DNA of 64,000 bases from Strigamia acuminata (GCA_949358305.1 OX442315.1:23090427-23154426), one strand, 5' to 3'. Shown: positions 1 through 9,275, counted from the first letter of the stretch. Notes: generated by a model not told the origin, from the letters alone. Translations and numbers: made by a program.

Positions 1-155
1 TAATGTTTAATTGGTTTAATGGGGTTGTCTCGTTTAAAACCAGATGTTGCATGATCAATTTCATTTTAATGCTCTTTACCTTACTTGAACACCTGTTTTT
101 CATATCCTATTTTTTGATACTGATATCTTTTTTTTTTGTTTTCACCAATCATCAG

Positions 156-395
156 GCATTCTCCAGTGTCAGAAATAATTCCCCTTCTCTTGGAGGATTA
201 TGGCTGTTCATGCTGCTCTTTTTCAATGCTTTGCAATTGATTTTGATGAAGCAAATAATTACTTTTTACGATGATAATCCCCACCATTTCCTTGGCGGGG
301 AGCACGTGCTTTTGATGGTTGGGAAAAACATAAATGTGGTTTAGCTTTTACCGCACTGAGGAAATTCAATAAGGTTAAAATGTAGCAAATTGTTG
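156..395 (+). CDS. possible terminal exon of an upstream + strand gene (unidentified)
   Basis: A strong 3' splice site is visible: a long pyrimidine run followed by ATCAG at 151-155. From 156 one frame stays open to a TAG at 342-344 (about 62 codons, hydrophobic, ending KNINVV). A second frame gives a 27-codon tail (HSPVSEIIPLLLEDYG... ending SMLCN) that looks at least as protein-like, so the reading frame is undecided. An AATAAG hexamer at 368-373 followed by a 29-base T run (404-432) could be the poly(A) signal and downstream element. No family is recognised. If real, the gene ends about 300 bases before the TIAR promoter in tandem orientation. It may equally be chance, because pyrimidine runs are common here. 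Confidence 0.25.
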
Positions 396-399
396 ATTT

Positions 400-403
<4 letters not shown>

Positions 404-432
<29 letters not shown>
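404..432 (+). repeat. poly(T) tract of 29 bases
   Basis: This is an uninterrupted T run between the possible upstream exon and the TIAR promoter. It could be a U-rich downstream poly(A) element of the left gene, a nucleosome-excluding tract, or the tail of a minus-strand retroposed copy. No adjacent retroposon body is recognisable. The rest of 433-640 is AT-rich with nothing identifiable. Confidence 0.8.
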
Positions 433-650
433 GATAATTTAATTGTCTATATATTTTTTTTTCAAGAAAAGAAGGAGAAACATTTTTTTTTGAAATTTTT
501 TTTCACGAATCACACTAAAGTACAATTTTTTTCTTGTAGTTTAGCTGATGACTGGACAAGAATTTTTATTCATTTTCCATTGATCACAAAGTTAAAGTTG
601 GTGTCTCGTTCAACATCATGAATTGTAGTCTACAATGTAGTTTCCGAGAG

Positions 651-735
651 ATGCTTACGTCATTACCTAACTCCGCTTGATTCCGGGTGCGCGCATGCGC
701 TTTATTCATAGTTCACTAGGATCAGCGTCGCCATC
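651..735 (+). promoter_or_regulatory. TIAR core promoter: CRE/ATF, ETS and NRF1 motifs
   Basis: Three recognisable motifs lie within 85 bases of the start codon: TTACGTCAT (655-663, CRE/ATF-like), TTCCGG (681-686, ETS core) and GCGCATGCGC (691-700, the perfect palindromic core of an NRF1 site). No TATA box is seen. NRF1 plus ETS sites with no TATA are typical of broadly expressed genes, which fits a TIA-1/TIAR family protein. Transcription probably starts between about 700 and 735, leaving a very short 5' UTR. The start codon context is GCCATCATGT. The assignment rests on motif spacing and position only. Confidence 0.6.
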
Positions 736-759
736 ATGTCGAAGCAAATACCGAATATT
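736..759 (+). CDS. TIAL1: TIAR exon 1: start codon and residues 1-8
   Basis: It encodes MSKQIPNI and ends at a good donor (GTAAGA from 760) in phase 0. The start is chosen because it is the first ATG after the NRF1/ETS promoter and joins in frame to the exon encoding the residues before RRM1. A short, poorly conserved N-terminus ahead of a [DE]xQPRTLYVGNL segment is usual for arthropod TIAR. The following intron is only 65 bases. Confidence 0.82.
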
Positions 760-824
760 GTAAGAACTTTTTCATATTTCTCGTAGGCTCTCAATTAAAT
801 TTTACTCATTAATTTACTATTTAG

Positions 825-856
825 TTTCTGGCAGACGAAACCCAGCCTCGTACTTT
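825..856 (+). CDS. TIAL1: TIAR exon 2: residues before RRM1
   Basis: The acceptor is TTTAG at 820-824 and the donor GTGAGT starts at 857. The 32 bases read FLADETQPRT plus the first two bases of a Leu codon. A competing acceptor (GCAG, 831-834) would put the exon out of frame with exons 1 and 3, so 825 is preferred. The exon supplies the acidic DETQPRTL lead-in to beta-strand 1 of RRM1. The next intron is 128 bases. Confidence 0.82.
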
Positions 857-984
857 GTGAGTATTTGTTTAAAAAGCGCGAAATGATGCTTGCATATTTT
901 TACCGGCAAACTTTAGGCCTCACAGATTGCAAACTTGAAGAAAGACCCACAAAGCCAAATTTTATTTTTCATTTCTTTTTCTAG

Positions 985-1081
985 GTACGTGGGGAATTTG
1001 GATCCATCTGTTACCGAGGAGCTGATTCTCGCCTTATTCGGTCAAATTGGCCCAGTCAAAGGCTGCAAGATTATTCACGAG
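985..1081 (+). CDS. TIAL1: TIAR exon 3: first half of RRM1 (RNP2)
   Basis: The acceptor is TTTTTCTAG (to 984) and the donor GTAATA starts at 1082. The 97 bases complete Leu19 and read [20 protein letters not shown] then [12 protein letters not shown] (residues 20-51). They hold RNP2 (LYVGNL, 19-24), helix 1 ([14 protein letters not shown]) and beta-strand 2 (GCKIIHE). The exon ends in phase 0 exactly where vertebrate TIA-1/TIAR genes also interrupt RRM1. The donor is weak beyond GTAAT and is followed by a U-rich stretch (about 1093-1125), the arrangement TIA-1/TIAR proteins are known to act on. Family identity is very secure from this exon alone. Confidence 0.94.
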
Positions 1082-1793
1082 GTAATAAAATAACTTCTTC
1101 GTTTTTTTGTGTTTTCTGTTTCGGGTTTTAAAATTTCACTGGTGACCGCAGTGAGTATTTAACCTTAATAACTACATCAAATTTGATTGTAGTTGATCTA
1201 TGCATTTAATTTACCAAAATGTGTAAATAATGTATATTGGATCAAAATTCATTTCATTCGTCACGCGTTTTGACAGTTTAATGTAGAATGATAAAAACAC
1301 ACAACCGAAAACGACATTGTATTAAATGTCGCAGAGAAATGTCACACAAATTATAGAATAGTAAATATCGATATACTCAATTACAGTTAACTCCTACATC
1401 TTGTCTAAGACTGGATTGTGTGCCAATGACCTATGTTCTTTCACTTAAACAAATATACTAAGCTATTTCTGGTTTCAAAGTCAGCCCTACACATATTGAA
1501 AATAAACTAAATCCTTACATATAAAAATAATACAATTGTAACCGCACAATTCGAATACACAAACTCGTAAATACCGTAAGTGCTTAACGAAATTCCCATG
1601 AATGAGTTACGAACGAAACGAAATTTTACGCACTTCTATCACGCATTAAATTAAAATTTATTATACCAAAAGGAATATTTTTTCTCGGGTATGATGAGGT
1701 TTATTGTGATTATAGGCCTAATTGTATTATTTTTTTGTAGTAGTGATTCTAGTAAATTCTCTTGTTGATATTAAACTTTCCTAATATTGCCAG
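1082..1793 (+). other. proximal part of RRM1 intron, no gene seen
   Basis: AT-rich intron between exon 3 and candidate cassette exon A. The first 50 bases are U-rich downstream of the exon 3 donor. A TTTTTTTGTAG acceptor-like site near 1739 leads directly into stop codons. Nothing else is recognised. Confidence 0.7.
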
Positions 1794-1853
1794 ACGAGCA
1801 AGACCACGAGCCCGACATCCAGTGGGGGCACTAAAACTGCAACTTTGGTGTCA
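1794..1853 (+). CDS. TIAL1: candidate cassette exon A of TIAR (60 nt, in frame)
   Basis: A 60-base GC-rich segment in AT-rich intron is bounded by CTAATATTGCCAG (to 1793; CTAAT could be the branch site) and a good donor, GTATGT, from 1854. In phase 0, which exons 3 and 4 require, it is open: TSKTTSPTSSGGTKTATLVS, a Ser/Thr/Gly-rich and probably disordered peptide. Inclusion would insert 20 residues between IIHE (end of strand 2) and PGNDPY (strand 3), in the loop where vertebrate TIAR has an alternative insertion. Length divisible by three, phase 0-0, splice sites and composition all agree. Transcript evidence is unavailable, so it remains a prediction. Confidence 0.55.
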
Positions 1854-2492
1854 GTATGTACTTTTCTAATTCTCTTCCGTGTACTGGCATAAAAAAAAAT
1901 ACTAATAGATATGGTTAGGTTATATTTATAGAAAAAAAAGAAAATCTATGACTAAAATAATTTAAAAATCTAAAATTTAAATAATTTGTGATGATACTGG
2001 GTTTGAATTTGTGTTTTTGTAGGGAGATTATATCAACTTGTGTGTTGTGTGGTGTGACTATTTTGGTGCTTATTCCTCTTGTCACAGCTTAAGAAAGTTA
2101 ACTCTTCTTGCCTGTGAAATTTTGCAGGCTGGCTCCTAAAGGTTGGTTCAACCAAGTGTACCTGAAGTGAGCAGGGGTTTCCTAAAATGTTGGTTGCCAA
2201 GGTTGTAGGTAGCACCTTTTTTTCTCTCTCGCTTAGTGTGTATAATTTAAAAAAAAAAAGAAATTTGTATGATATTGTATATAAGACCTACTGAAAATTA
2301 TCGTAAAGTAAAACCCATTTTATAATTATAATAAATGATATTTGTATAATAATAATTTAATCAGGCATTTTAAATTTGTTAAAATGGGAAAAAATTACAA
2401 TAATGTTCGAGTTTTTGGTCTTCCGGTCACAACTTGCGCCTTGTCTTACCAGCTTAAAGCTGATTATCATGGAAACTTTTTTCTCTCTTTAG
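1854..2492 (+). other. intron between candidate cassette exons A and B
   Basis: U-rich just after the exon A donor (1860-1878). Acceptor-like sites occur at 2021-2022 and 2125-2126, but the segments after them have lengths or frames incompatible with phase 0. No gene or repeat is recognised. Confidence 0.65.
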
Positions 2493-2549
2493 TTACTGGC
2501 GCCACGTTCAGCCGTTGATTCGACTATTGGAGTGGAATCTACATCTAGC
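2493..2549 (+). CDS. TIAL1: candidate cassette exon B of TIAR (57 nt, in frame), like the vertebrate TIAR insertion
   Basis: An excellent acceptor (CTTTTTTCTCTCTTTAG, ending 2492) and a weak donor, GTAATT, from 2550 bound 57 bases. The donor is followed at once by a strongly U-rich run (2557-2577). Phase 0 is open and reads LLAPRSAVDSTIGVESTSS. As I recall it, the 17-residue alternative insertion of human TIAR at the same point of RRM1 is QPDSRRVNSSVGFSVLQ. The two share P-x-S, then V-[DN]-S-[ST]-[IV]-G with a one-residue gap. This suggests descent from a common alternative exon, though the match is short. A weak donor plus U-run is the known signature of TIA-1/TIAR-dependent exon inclusion, so autoregulation is plausible. 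Confidence 0.6.
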
Positions 2550-3483
2550 GTAATTTGTTTTCATTATTTTTTTTCTTAAGCTCAATATCCGGAAATACAA
2601 TCCATTGCTAAGTCATATTTTATTCCTTATATACAAATCTAAAAGAAATTAGTAAAAAATAGTATTTTTAGCCTAAGTTTGGATAGATCACAGGTAGAGA
2701 CGGTTTTTGCTTTTATATATTAGAACATGGCTGCTGCATTAAGTTATAATTATTTTTTGAAATAAGAAGCTTGCTGAAATGCTGGTGATCAAAATCGTAG
2801 GATGAAATAACAAACGAATATGCTGACTCTAGTTTATTAGTTCAGTGTCTGCCACTGACATTCGAAACATTTTTATCTGTTGAAAAGATAAACTACTGAA
2901 GCATTCTTGTTGCAATGTAGCTCTTGAGTCGCAAGGATTGAAATTAATCGATTTGGCTCGAAATTTTATTTTTTAAAAATTAAATTTTAAAAAAAAATAT
3001 AGAAAAATTGAAATATACAGGGAAGAATGTGGTATTTGGTACCATTTCTTTTCGTGTGTTATTTCATATAGATTAGTATAGATTGATGTGTCAATCAGGC
3101 AAACAAACGAGCAAATTAAACCCCCCGCGTGGAAATAAACAATTACTGAAAAGCGTATGATTTTGTCTGCACGAATTCATGATCCTAGGGTATACGATGA
3201 AGTTTTAATGATATTTATTTTAAGTAACTGCCAAATTGATGATTTCCAGTCCATGAAAGTCACATCCAGTTAACGGACGTGTTGTATGTAGTGGCATTTT
3301 TTGATAACTATTAACTCCGGAAGCACACATTTAAATTTCAAATTTATTATTTTTATTTTAGGTGATGTGATAAATTATATACTTAATGCAACAGACACGT
3401 ACGTGATTTAGGATAGCTTGTGCACTAAGAGCTGTCAGGTTTTCACCTTTCTTATCTGCATGCTTTTTAAACTTTTATTTCTC

Positions 3484-3505
3484 TATTTATTTATTTATTT
3501 ATTTA
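3484..3505. repeat. ATTT microsatellite
   Basis: About five to six units of a TATT/ATTT tetranucleotide. Similar arrays are at 3974-3998, 14406-14430, about 18796-18835, about 56284-56306 and about 62575-62597, all with T-rich units on the + strand. Confidence 0.85.
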
Positions 3506-4562
3506 CTTTATTTAAAAAAAATTAATTGTAAGGAGCATTAATTTTTTTTATGTTTTCATCACATGAGTCACCGTGTTTAGTTTCACACTACTTGCCTTTT
3601 TTTTAGTTTCCTGGAGGTTTTTTGAGTTTTTTTGATTTAAATTTTTGTTTTTAAAGCAAAACTACTACCATTTTTTTCTTTTATCAAGTTGGTTTGTTCA
3701 GGTGGGTGAAATTTCAATTTATTTAACTATTTGGTGTGAATTTTTGTCATTTACCTTTACCCTCTCCTTTTTCTTTGAATTTTCTTATTATTTTGACTAC
3801 ATCAAATGATTTGAAATTAGGTTGGTAGGTATGAATTCATTTATTCATTCCAAACGAAATCAAGTAATATTAAGTTTATAGAAAAGTGGCCAGAGCTGTT
3901 TGTGAGGAGTAAGTGATAATTTATATTTTTCTGTCGGATTTGTTCTTCAGGCACCTGGGTTCCGCAATGGTGGTATTTTTATTTATTTATTTATTTATCC
4001 TTTTTTTTTATTTTTTATTTTATTTTTTATTTTTCTTTCTTTAAGTTTGTTACTATTATTTCTGAAAGTTCAAATTCATGGCTTTTATCTTCACTGAATG
4101 TAGTTTGTTAGTAAACATGACAAATGAGATTGTCACTAAGTTGAAGTTTGCATTAATACGATATCCTGTAGTAGAATTAGCCTGTGTCTTTAAAAACAAA
4201 TTGGTATAAAGTGGCCAGAGGGACTGCTAATGACTGGGAAGTGAAGTAAGAAAAATTTTATTATTTATATATACTATAATTTATAGCTGCAGTGTGCAGT
4301 TTTTAATGAATATTTCCCCCCTAAAAAAAAGAAGAACAAAAAAATGAAAGAAAGCTCTTAAAATACTATTGTTTGCATGGGTATTGTGCTTTTCTTAAAA
4401 GTGGACGGTCAGGTATGTATGAATTTTCTTATATTACCTGGCATTAATATGAGATTATAAATTTAAAAAAATAATTTATATTTTTCAATTTTGGAGTTTA
4501 TTTTTCTCCTTTAAGTGGCCGTAACTGGAATGTTTTCATTCACTTCTGTGTTGATTTTCCAG

Positions 4563-4624
4563 TTCCCTCCGGTTGGGGGCAGAATGGCTATCACAAGACA
4601 TTAAATCAAATTTCCAGACCAAGT
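4563..4624 (+). other. possible poison exon in RRM1 intron
   Basis: A good acceptor (TTCTGTGTTGATTTTCCAG, ending 4562) opens a segment that reads FPPVGGRMAITRH and then TAA in the phase left by exon 3. A donor-like GTAACT starts at 4625. Its 62-base length would also shift the frame. Inclusion would end the protein inside RRM1 and trigger nonsense-mediated decay. It may be a chance splice-site pair. Confidence 0.25.
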
Positions 4625-4971
4625 GGTAACTCATTAATACTGGAAAATGAGGGACGATAAGGGCCTTTGCCTAAAAACCAACAAGATTGAGATGAACATT
4701 GATTGAGCAATGTTTTTTCTTCAGTAAAAGAATGGAATTAAAGTTTTGTATGAAAACTATACAGCTACATTCTTCACTGTAAAAGATGTAAAAGCGGCAA
4801 AAACATTTATATATATAAATATATTTTTACCCAAATTTATGTAACACAAAAAGAAATATTCATGCATTTTTTACGCAAAAATCCATTAATGAAACAACAT
4901 TAATGATAATGAAATAAAAATTAGGATTTTGTTTAATGTTGAAACGAATGGGAACAACTGTATTGAAGTCA

Positions 4972-5600
4972 TTAAACGTTGTAATGCCCTTTCTCGATCA
5001 TGGAAGCAATTTTCGTTTCTGCAAGATTGAGTGGTACTAGGCGACAATAGAGACGTTTATGCATGTTTAATGTGTTTAGTGACAGATGAGGGAAAGTCTT
5101 AGGTGAATAATTTTGTGGGTAGCAACTGGTACCGGGGGTTGGGAAACGAATCTGGCCTTTGTCGAGTACACTGTAGAAATTTGTCTTGATTCCGTCAACT
5201 TTATCTTGGCATTTTGAACAGTGTTGCAATCTCGGAGGACCGATTCAATTTCCCGTCTTTGTGAAATCAATACCGACTGGCTCCTAATTTCATTCGTGCA
5301 AAGAAACAGCGGGTGATTTGCATGCATTACAATATTGCAATGGGGCAATCCGCTGGGTCCGTATTCCATCTGCTCAAATGGAATTTATGTGCCTAATCTC
5401 ACTACAGATACAATTAAAAATCCGCCACCAACATTGGAAGAAAAAGATAAATTAAAAAGCAGTTTAAATTTGGCAAATAATATTTGTACGCTGGGACAAA
5501 TTAAACCCTATCCATTCCACGTACTACACTCATTTAGTCATAGCTCTTTTTTTTCCCTCCCATTTTTTTTTTTTTACTGGACTGTGATAATTAATTGATT
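4972..5600 (-). pseudogene. possible decayed coding remnant, minus strand
   Basis: On the minus strand, three overlapping frames each hold short protein-like stretches, as a frameshifted relic would. One is ADGIRTQRIAPLQYCNACKS (a CxxC pair), one is around NHPLFLCTNEIRSQSVLISQ, and one includes LQHCSKCQDKVDGIK (another CxxC pair). The paired cysteines hint at a zinc-binding element protein. No family can be named, there is no clear start, and no terminal repeats were found. Base composition is less AT-biased than the flanks. Chance is a real alternative. Confidence 0.22.
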
Positions 5601-5987
5601 ATTAATTAATTATCCTGTAAAATAGACAATTGCAAGGTGTGTTAATCTTATTTTTTATGAATACGACGTGAAAATCAATCGGGGTAATAATAATTAGGTT
5701 TAATAGTTTGAAAGGAAAAAATTCAAATTTTTGCGATCAATTTTAGCTTCATCAAAATGTGAATTAAAAAACAGATTAGTTACCATCTGTTAGAAGATTT
5801 TGGTTCGTGGTGTGATTTAATACGGGACTCCGTTAGATTGACGTCACCATGGTGAACGATCATTGCAGATATACAATTTTAAAAACATCCAAACGCGGTA
5901 CAACGAAACTGCTTAAGCGAAAAAGAAAAAAAAATGTTGCAGCGAATTAAAAGATGTATATATTTCGACGTATTGATTTACACTTTA

Positions 5988-6164
5988 CAGGCGACGCCCG
6001 CTTAACGCTGATATTTTGTTCCAGATAAACAGAGCGTTAAGTGAAATCAGTGCTAAGCGAGCGCGTATGTAGTCCATGTATATTTGTGGATTGCGGTCTA
6101 TGGCGTAGAACCGCGTTATAGTGAATTAGCGTGTAGTGAGCCGCGTTATGATAAGGGCCTACTG
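5988..6164. mobile_element. pogo/Tigger-like MITE, about 177 bp
   Basis: The right end reads GGGCCTACTG followed by TA; its reverse complement CAGTAGGCCCTTATCATAAC is the characteristic CAGTAGGNCC terminus of pogo/Tigger-type Tc1-mariner elements. The left end (TA then CAGGCGACGCCCGCTTAACG) is a diverged form of the same terminus. Internally there are repeated CGCGTTATAG / GCGTTAAG words, typical of such elements. TA flanks both ends (5986-5987, 6165-6166). There is no coding capacity, so it is non-autonomous. Confidence 0.65.
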
Positions 6165-6166
6165 TA

Positions 6167-6694
6167 ATAGAATTTTGAATGATGGAGTTTAAGATGACTT
6201 ACGTGACCGTGCTAGGCAGGTTTGCCCAATAGCTCTTTTCTCTGCTTTACATTTGCAAGAAAAAGTGCACAAAAAAGATAGTTGGTCATTTATTTTGTCA
6301 TCCAAGAAAATAGTTTTAAGTCATCAATCATAAATTAAAGTTGATGTACATAAGCAATTAGAATTCGTTCAGAACAATCAATGAAATGTCATTGCATTTA
6401 TTAAGAGTTGCGTGTCACTTGTCAACTTGGCCTTCTTTGCTATTGGCTCAAGCAGCAAGAATTTTTTCAGTGCAAAAGAAATTAGTTCTGAACATGCTGG
6501 AACCTGTCTTTGTGCATGCAAGACAGAGAAACCAAGTAAACAAACCATCTTTGTTCTTTTGCTTCGAGTGCAAACAACTAGCACTTTGCTAATAGTTATG
6601 CATACAGTAATCCAGCAAACACACTCTTTTTCAATGAAAATTTTTCTTTTAATGAGGTTTATTTTATAACCAAGTTATTAAATTGATGATAATT
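6167..6694 (+). other. intron, no gene seen
   Basis: Two overlapping short frames (6378-6669) lie in the same segment on both strands. None has homology I recognise or consistent coding character. Confidence 0.6.
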
Positions 6695-6943
6695 GGTGCG
6701 TTCAATTCGTTCAATACTTATAATACAGTCACTTTTGAATGATAAAAGGCGCATAGATAGTTTGGAATTTTATGGCGGCTGATGTAACTCATCTGGTGTG
6801 TCATCTGTGCACGCGCGCCATTTGAAAGTGACGAAGAAAGTCAGAAAAATAGATGGAAATCTACTTTCTTGAAAGTCACTTTCCAAGACTGACTTTCTTT
6901 AATTATGACGAAAAGTGATTTTCTTTCAAGAATTGAACGCACC
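6695..6943. mobile_element. MITE of the GGTGCGTTC-TIR family, 249 bp
   Basis: The ends are perfect 14-bp inverted repeats: GGTGCGTTCAATTC at 6695-6708 and GAATTGAACGCACC at 6930-6943. Imperfect pairing continues inward (a TCACTTTT block is shared by both arms). The right flank is TA and the left is TT, consistent with a TA target duplication with one change. There is no coding capacity. Its ends resemble those of the elements at 11125-11586 and 59251-59999. Confidence 0.75.
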
Positions 6944-9190
6944 TATTGTTATAACGGGTTAGGGATAAGATGACACTAAACTTACACCTTGGAACTTAAG
7001 TGTCATCCATTCCATTCATCACACCATGCACAAAATCTTCGAACTGAGTTAATAGTGCTTTTTATTATGCGTTTCAAGGTTAACATGCATTGTATCTTGT
7101 CTTTCCAAACCCTTTGCCTTTAATTACATTATTGTTTCATGAAAGTCGCTCAATAAATTCAAATTCAGGAGTTGTCACTGCTTCATCTTGTATACAATAT
7201 TCGTTTGCTCCCAACATGATGACAGATGCATCATTGGATTGTAACGTAGCAGCCTACTTGGATTAAATGATAATTCTTTTAGCTAAAGCTACGTTTGATT
7301 GTATGCTGAGACGTCACAATCACATGATAATCCTGAGATGCTGCTTTAACAGAATGCTCAAAGAGCAAGATTTCGGCCAAAAAATGTTAAACCACTATCA
7401 ACATCGATTTCTAAATGATAAAAGTGAATTTAAAAAAAAGCAAAACTGCATAGTAATTATTTTGAGGATAGTTTTCTTCAATTCAATTATGTTAAGAGTG
7501 ATTACTGGAATTAAAGATTGCGTCAAAGCAACTATGTTTAATCGATGTAATTACGTACTCAAAATAATTAGAAAGATTTGGTTAGCGTATGTAATTTCGG
7601 ATTAAACATTTGCAGGCTTTAGTGATTGTATAAACCCAAACAACTAATTTCGCAGTTTGCTCAACGATTGCTTTGATTAAAGTCATTATTTCAAAACAAT
7701 TTTTAATCAATGTAATCGGTTTAAACAAATTAATTGTGAGGATTAAATGCGTCTGGGATGTGCATTCAATCTTTGTACGTTTTGTTGTGGGGCTTATTTT
7801 GAATTGAACTGTTCGAAAAATACGTTTTAAAAAAAAATGTTTATCAGATTTAATTGTAATGCTTTGAGTTATTGTCAATAATGCTTGTAGTGATTAAATA
7901 ACCTAAAATTGAGTTAGAACAACAATCTTTTATCAACTTCTGAATTTTAGTTTAGTGTAAAGTAGTATACGAATAAATTAATTCAGAAAGCGATGTGTGA
8001 TTCTTCATCCAGACATTGAAGCAACGTCAATAACAGGTTTGCTAACTTTTTTTTACTTCCATATTTAAACTGAATGATTAACAAAGAAAACATTAAATGT
8101 GTAAAGCACCTACTTTGCCAATTGTATAAGATTTGTCCAATCAATTGCTGCTGAAATATTGTGAAGGAAAGCGATGAATTGCTTATTCTTTGCTTCCTTA
8201 ATGCGAATTCAGTGTTTTAGGGGGTTGCTTTTGTCACAAATGGCAGTCAACACACCCATCTGCTAAAGTCCCACATTAATGAATTGTGTCATGTGAATGG
8301 TTGCCAATGTAATAACAAACCGAGTGCTAGTGCAAATTGAGGTTAGAATTAAGAATTTGTAGAGGCCGCGAGAGAGTGGCGTGAGGGTTACACAGTCTGA
8401 TTGAATTTGTTAGATAATTTCTAGCAAGATGGCTGCTGACCAGACATGGTGCCAGTTGGCAGCCACTTGTGATCATCTGTTGCGAAGCAATCTTGTCGTG
8501 TAGGACATGGCACATGAGCTGAATGTGCAAGAGAAATGCTTGGGATGTTTCTTTTTTCGACTTGTTTCTATCTGGGAATGCGTTCTTCCATGTTCAAATG
8601 GGGCAATTTATGAGCAACAAGTGAGATTTGACTTTGTTTGCTTCAGCTGCCAAATATCTGCTGGGATTTGGAGATAACCACTTGATAAAGGTGCTGCAGG
8701 GTATAAAAAAATATATTTATTTAGCAAATATTGAAAAATGTTAGTTTGTGTTTATTTTGTTAGGGGTATGGAAAGTAGTGATTAAAATACAGCTTTAGTG
8801 TTAGCTAAGGAAATGTTGTGTTTTTCTGGATGAATAAAACTCGAGAAATTTGAAGCGCTTTCACAGAGTTGAATAATGTGTAGGAGTATTATTCAAGCAA
8901 ACTTAGACAGCTTTGGTGATAAATTTACCTGTTGTTTTATGCTGCACGCATCCAGCGACTTTGCTGGAAAAGCCTGGTTCGCATCTGGGGCAATGTAAGG
9001 TGACTACAAAATCACAAAATATCTTTTGAAATTGTATTTCCTCGCGTAGTTTGAAAATATCTTGTGATTGGTTAATCCTCCTTAAACGAACCACGCTTAA
9101 AAGTGTCTTCTTTTTTGACAATGCTTCAGAAATGCATGTGTGCAATACTAAACATTTTTAAAAAGCTGAAGACAAACTTAAATATTTGTC
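6944..9190 (+). other. intron, no gene supported
   Basis: It contains an ATG-started 112-codon frame (7267-7605) rich in Ile, Leu, Lys and Asn, as expected of open AT-rich DNA, with no recognisable domain. A CAAGATGGCTGC word (YY1-like) is at 8425-8436. No repeats are identified. Confidence 0.55.
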
Positions 9191-9192
9191 TT

Positions 9193-9275
9193 GTGTACAG
9201 GAATGCAAATTTGGATGAAAAGAATGCATTTGTTGAGACGTTTCCTCAAGATCTCTCATTTACATTCCTGTACAC
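9193..9275. ncRNA. pre-miRNA-like hairpin candidate
   Basis: Arms 9193-9210 (GTGTACAGGAATGCAAAT) and 9258-9275 (ATTTACATTCCTGTACAC) pair over 18 positions with a single C/A mismatch. The loop of 47 bases contains an inner TTGAG/CTCAA stem. Size and pairing fit an animal miRNA precursor on either strand. I do not recognise a known mature sequence; the minus-strand arm contains GGAATGTAAA, reminiscent of miR-1 but not it. A small foldback transposon remnant is the alternative. No flanking target duplication was noticed. Confidence 0.35.

Larger units (their letters stand above)
2550..4899 (+). other. RRM1 intron with decoy splice sites and ATTT microsatellites
   Basis: AT-rich intron. It contains ATTT-type microsatellites (3484-3505, 3974-3998), a repeated AAAGTGGCCAGAG motif (3883-3895, 4208-4220) and a possible poison exon at 4563-4624. 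No gene is seen. Confidence 0.6.

Noticed and set aside
3-344. 113-codon ATG frame at the left edge as a complete gene
   Set aside because: The first half is T-run-driven hydrophobic sequence that crosses a strong 3' splice site at 155. Only the part after 156 has any support, as a possible terminal exon.
3412-3438. 27-nt in-frame microexon (DSLCTKSCQ)
   Set aside because: The acceptor lacks a pyrimidine tract and the donor is GTTTTC; both are poor.
3951-3972. exon-like GCACCTGGGTTCCGCAATGG after a good acceptor (APGFRNGG)
   Set aside because: The nearest donor gives 22 nt, not divisible by three, and the frame then runs into an ATTT array.
7267-7605. 112-codon ATG frame
   Set aside because: Composition is that of AT-rich DNA read at random (Ile, Leu, Lys, Asn). 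No domain, no splice or poly(A) context.
8425-8436. YY1-type CAAGATGGCTGC as a promoter element
   Set aside because: It is isolated, with no CpG enrichment, start site or exon nearby; a similar word lies inside a transposon at 59436.
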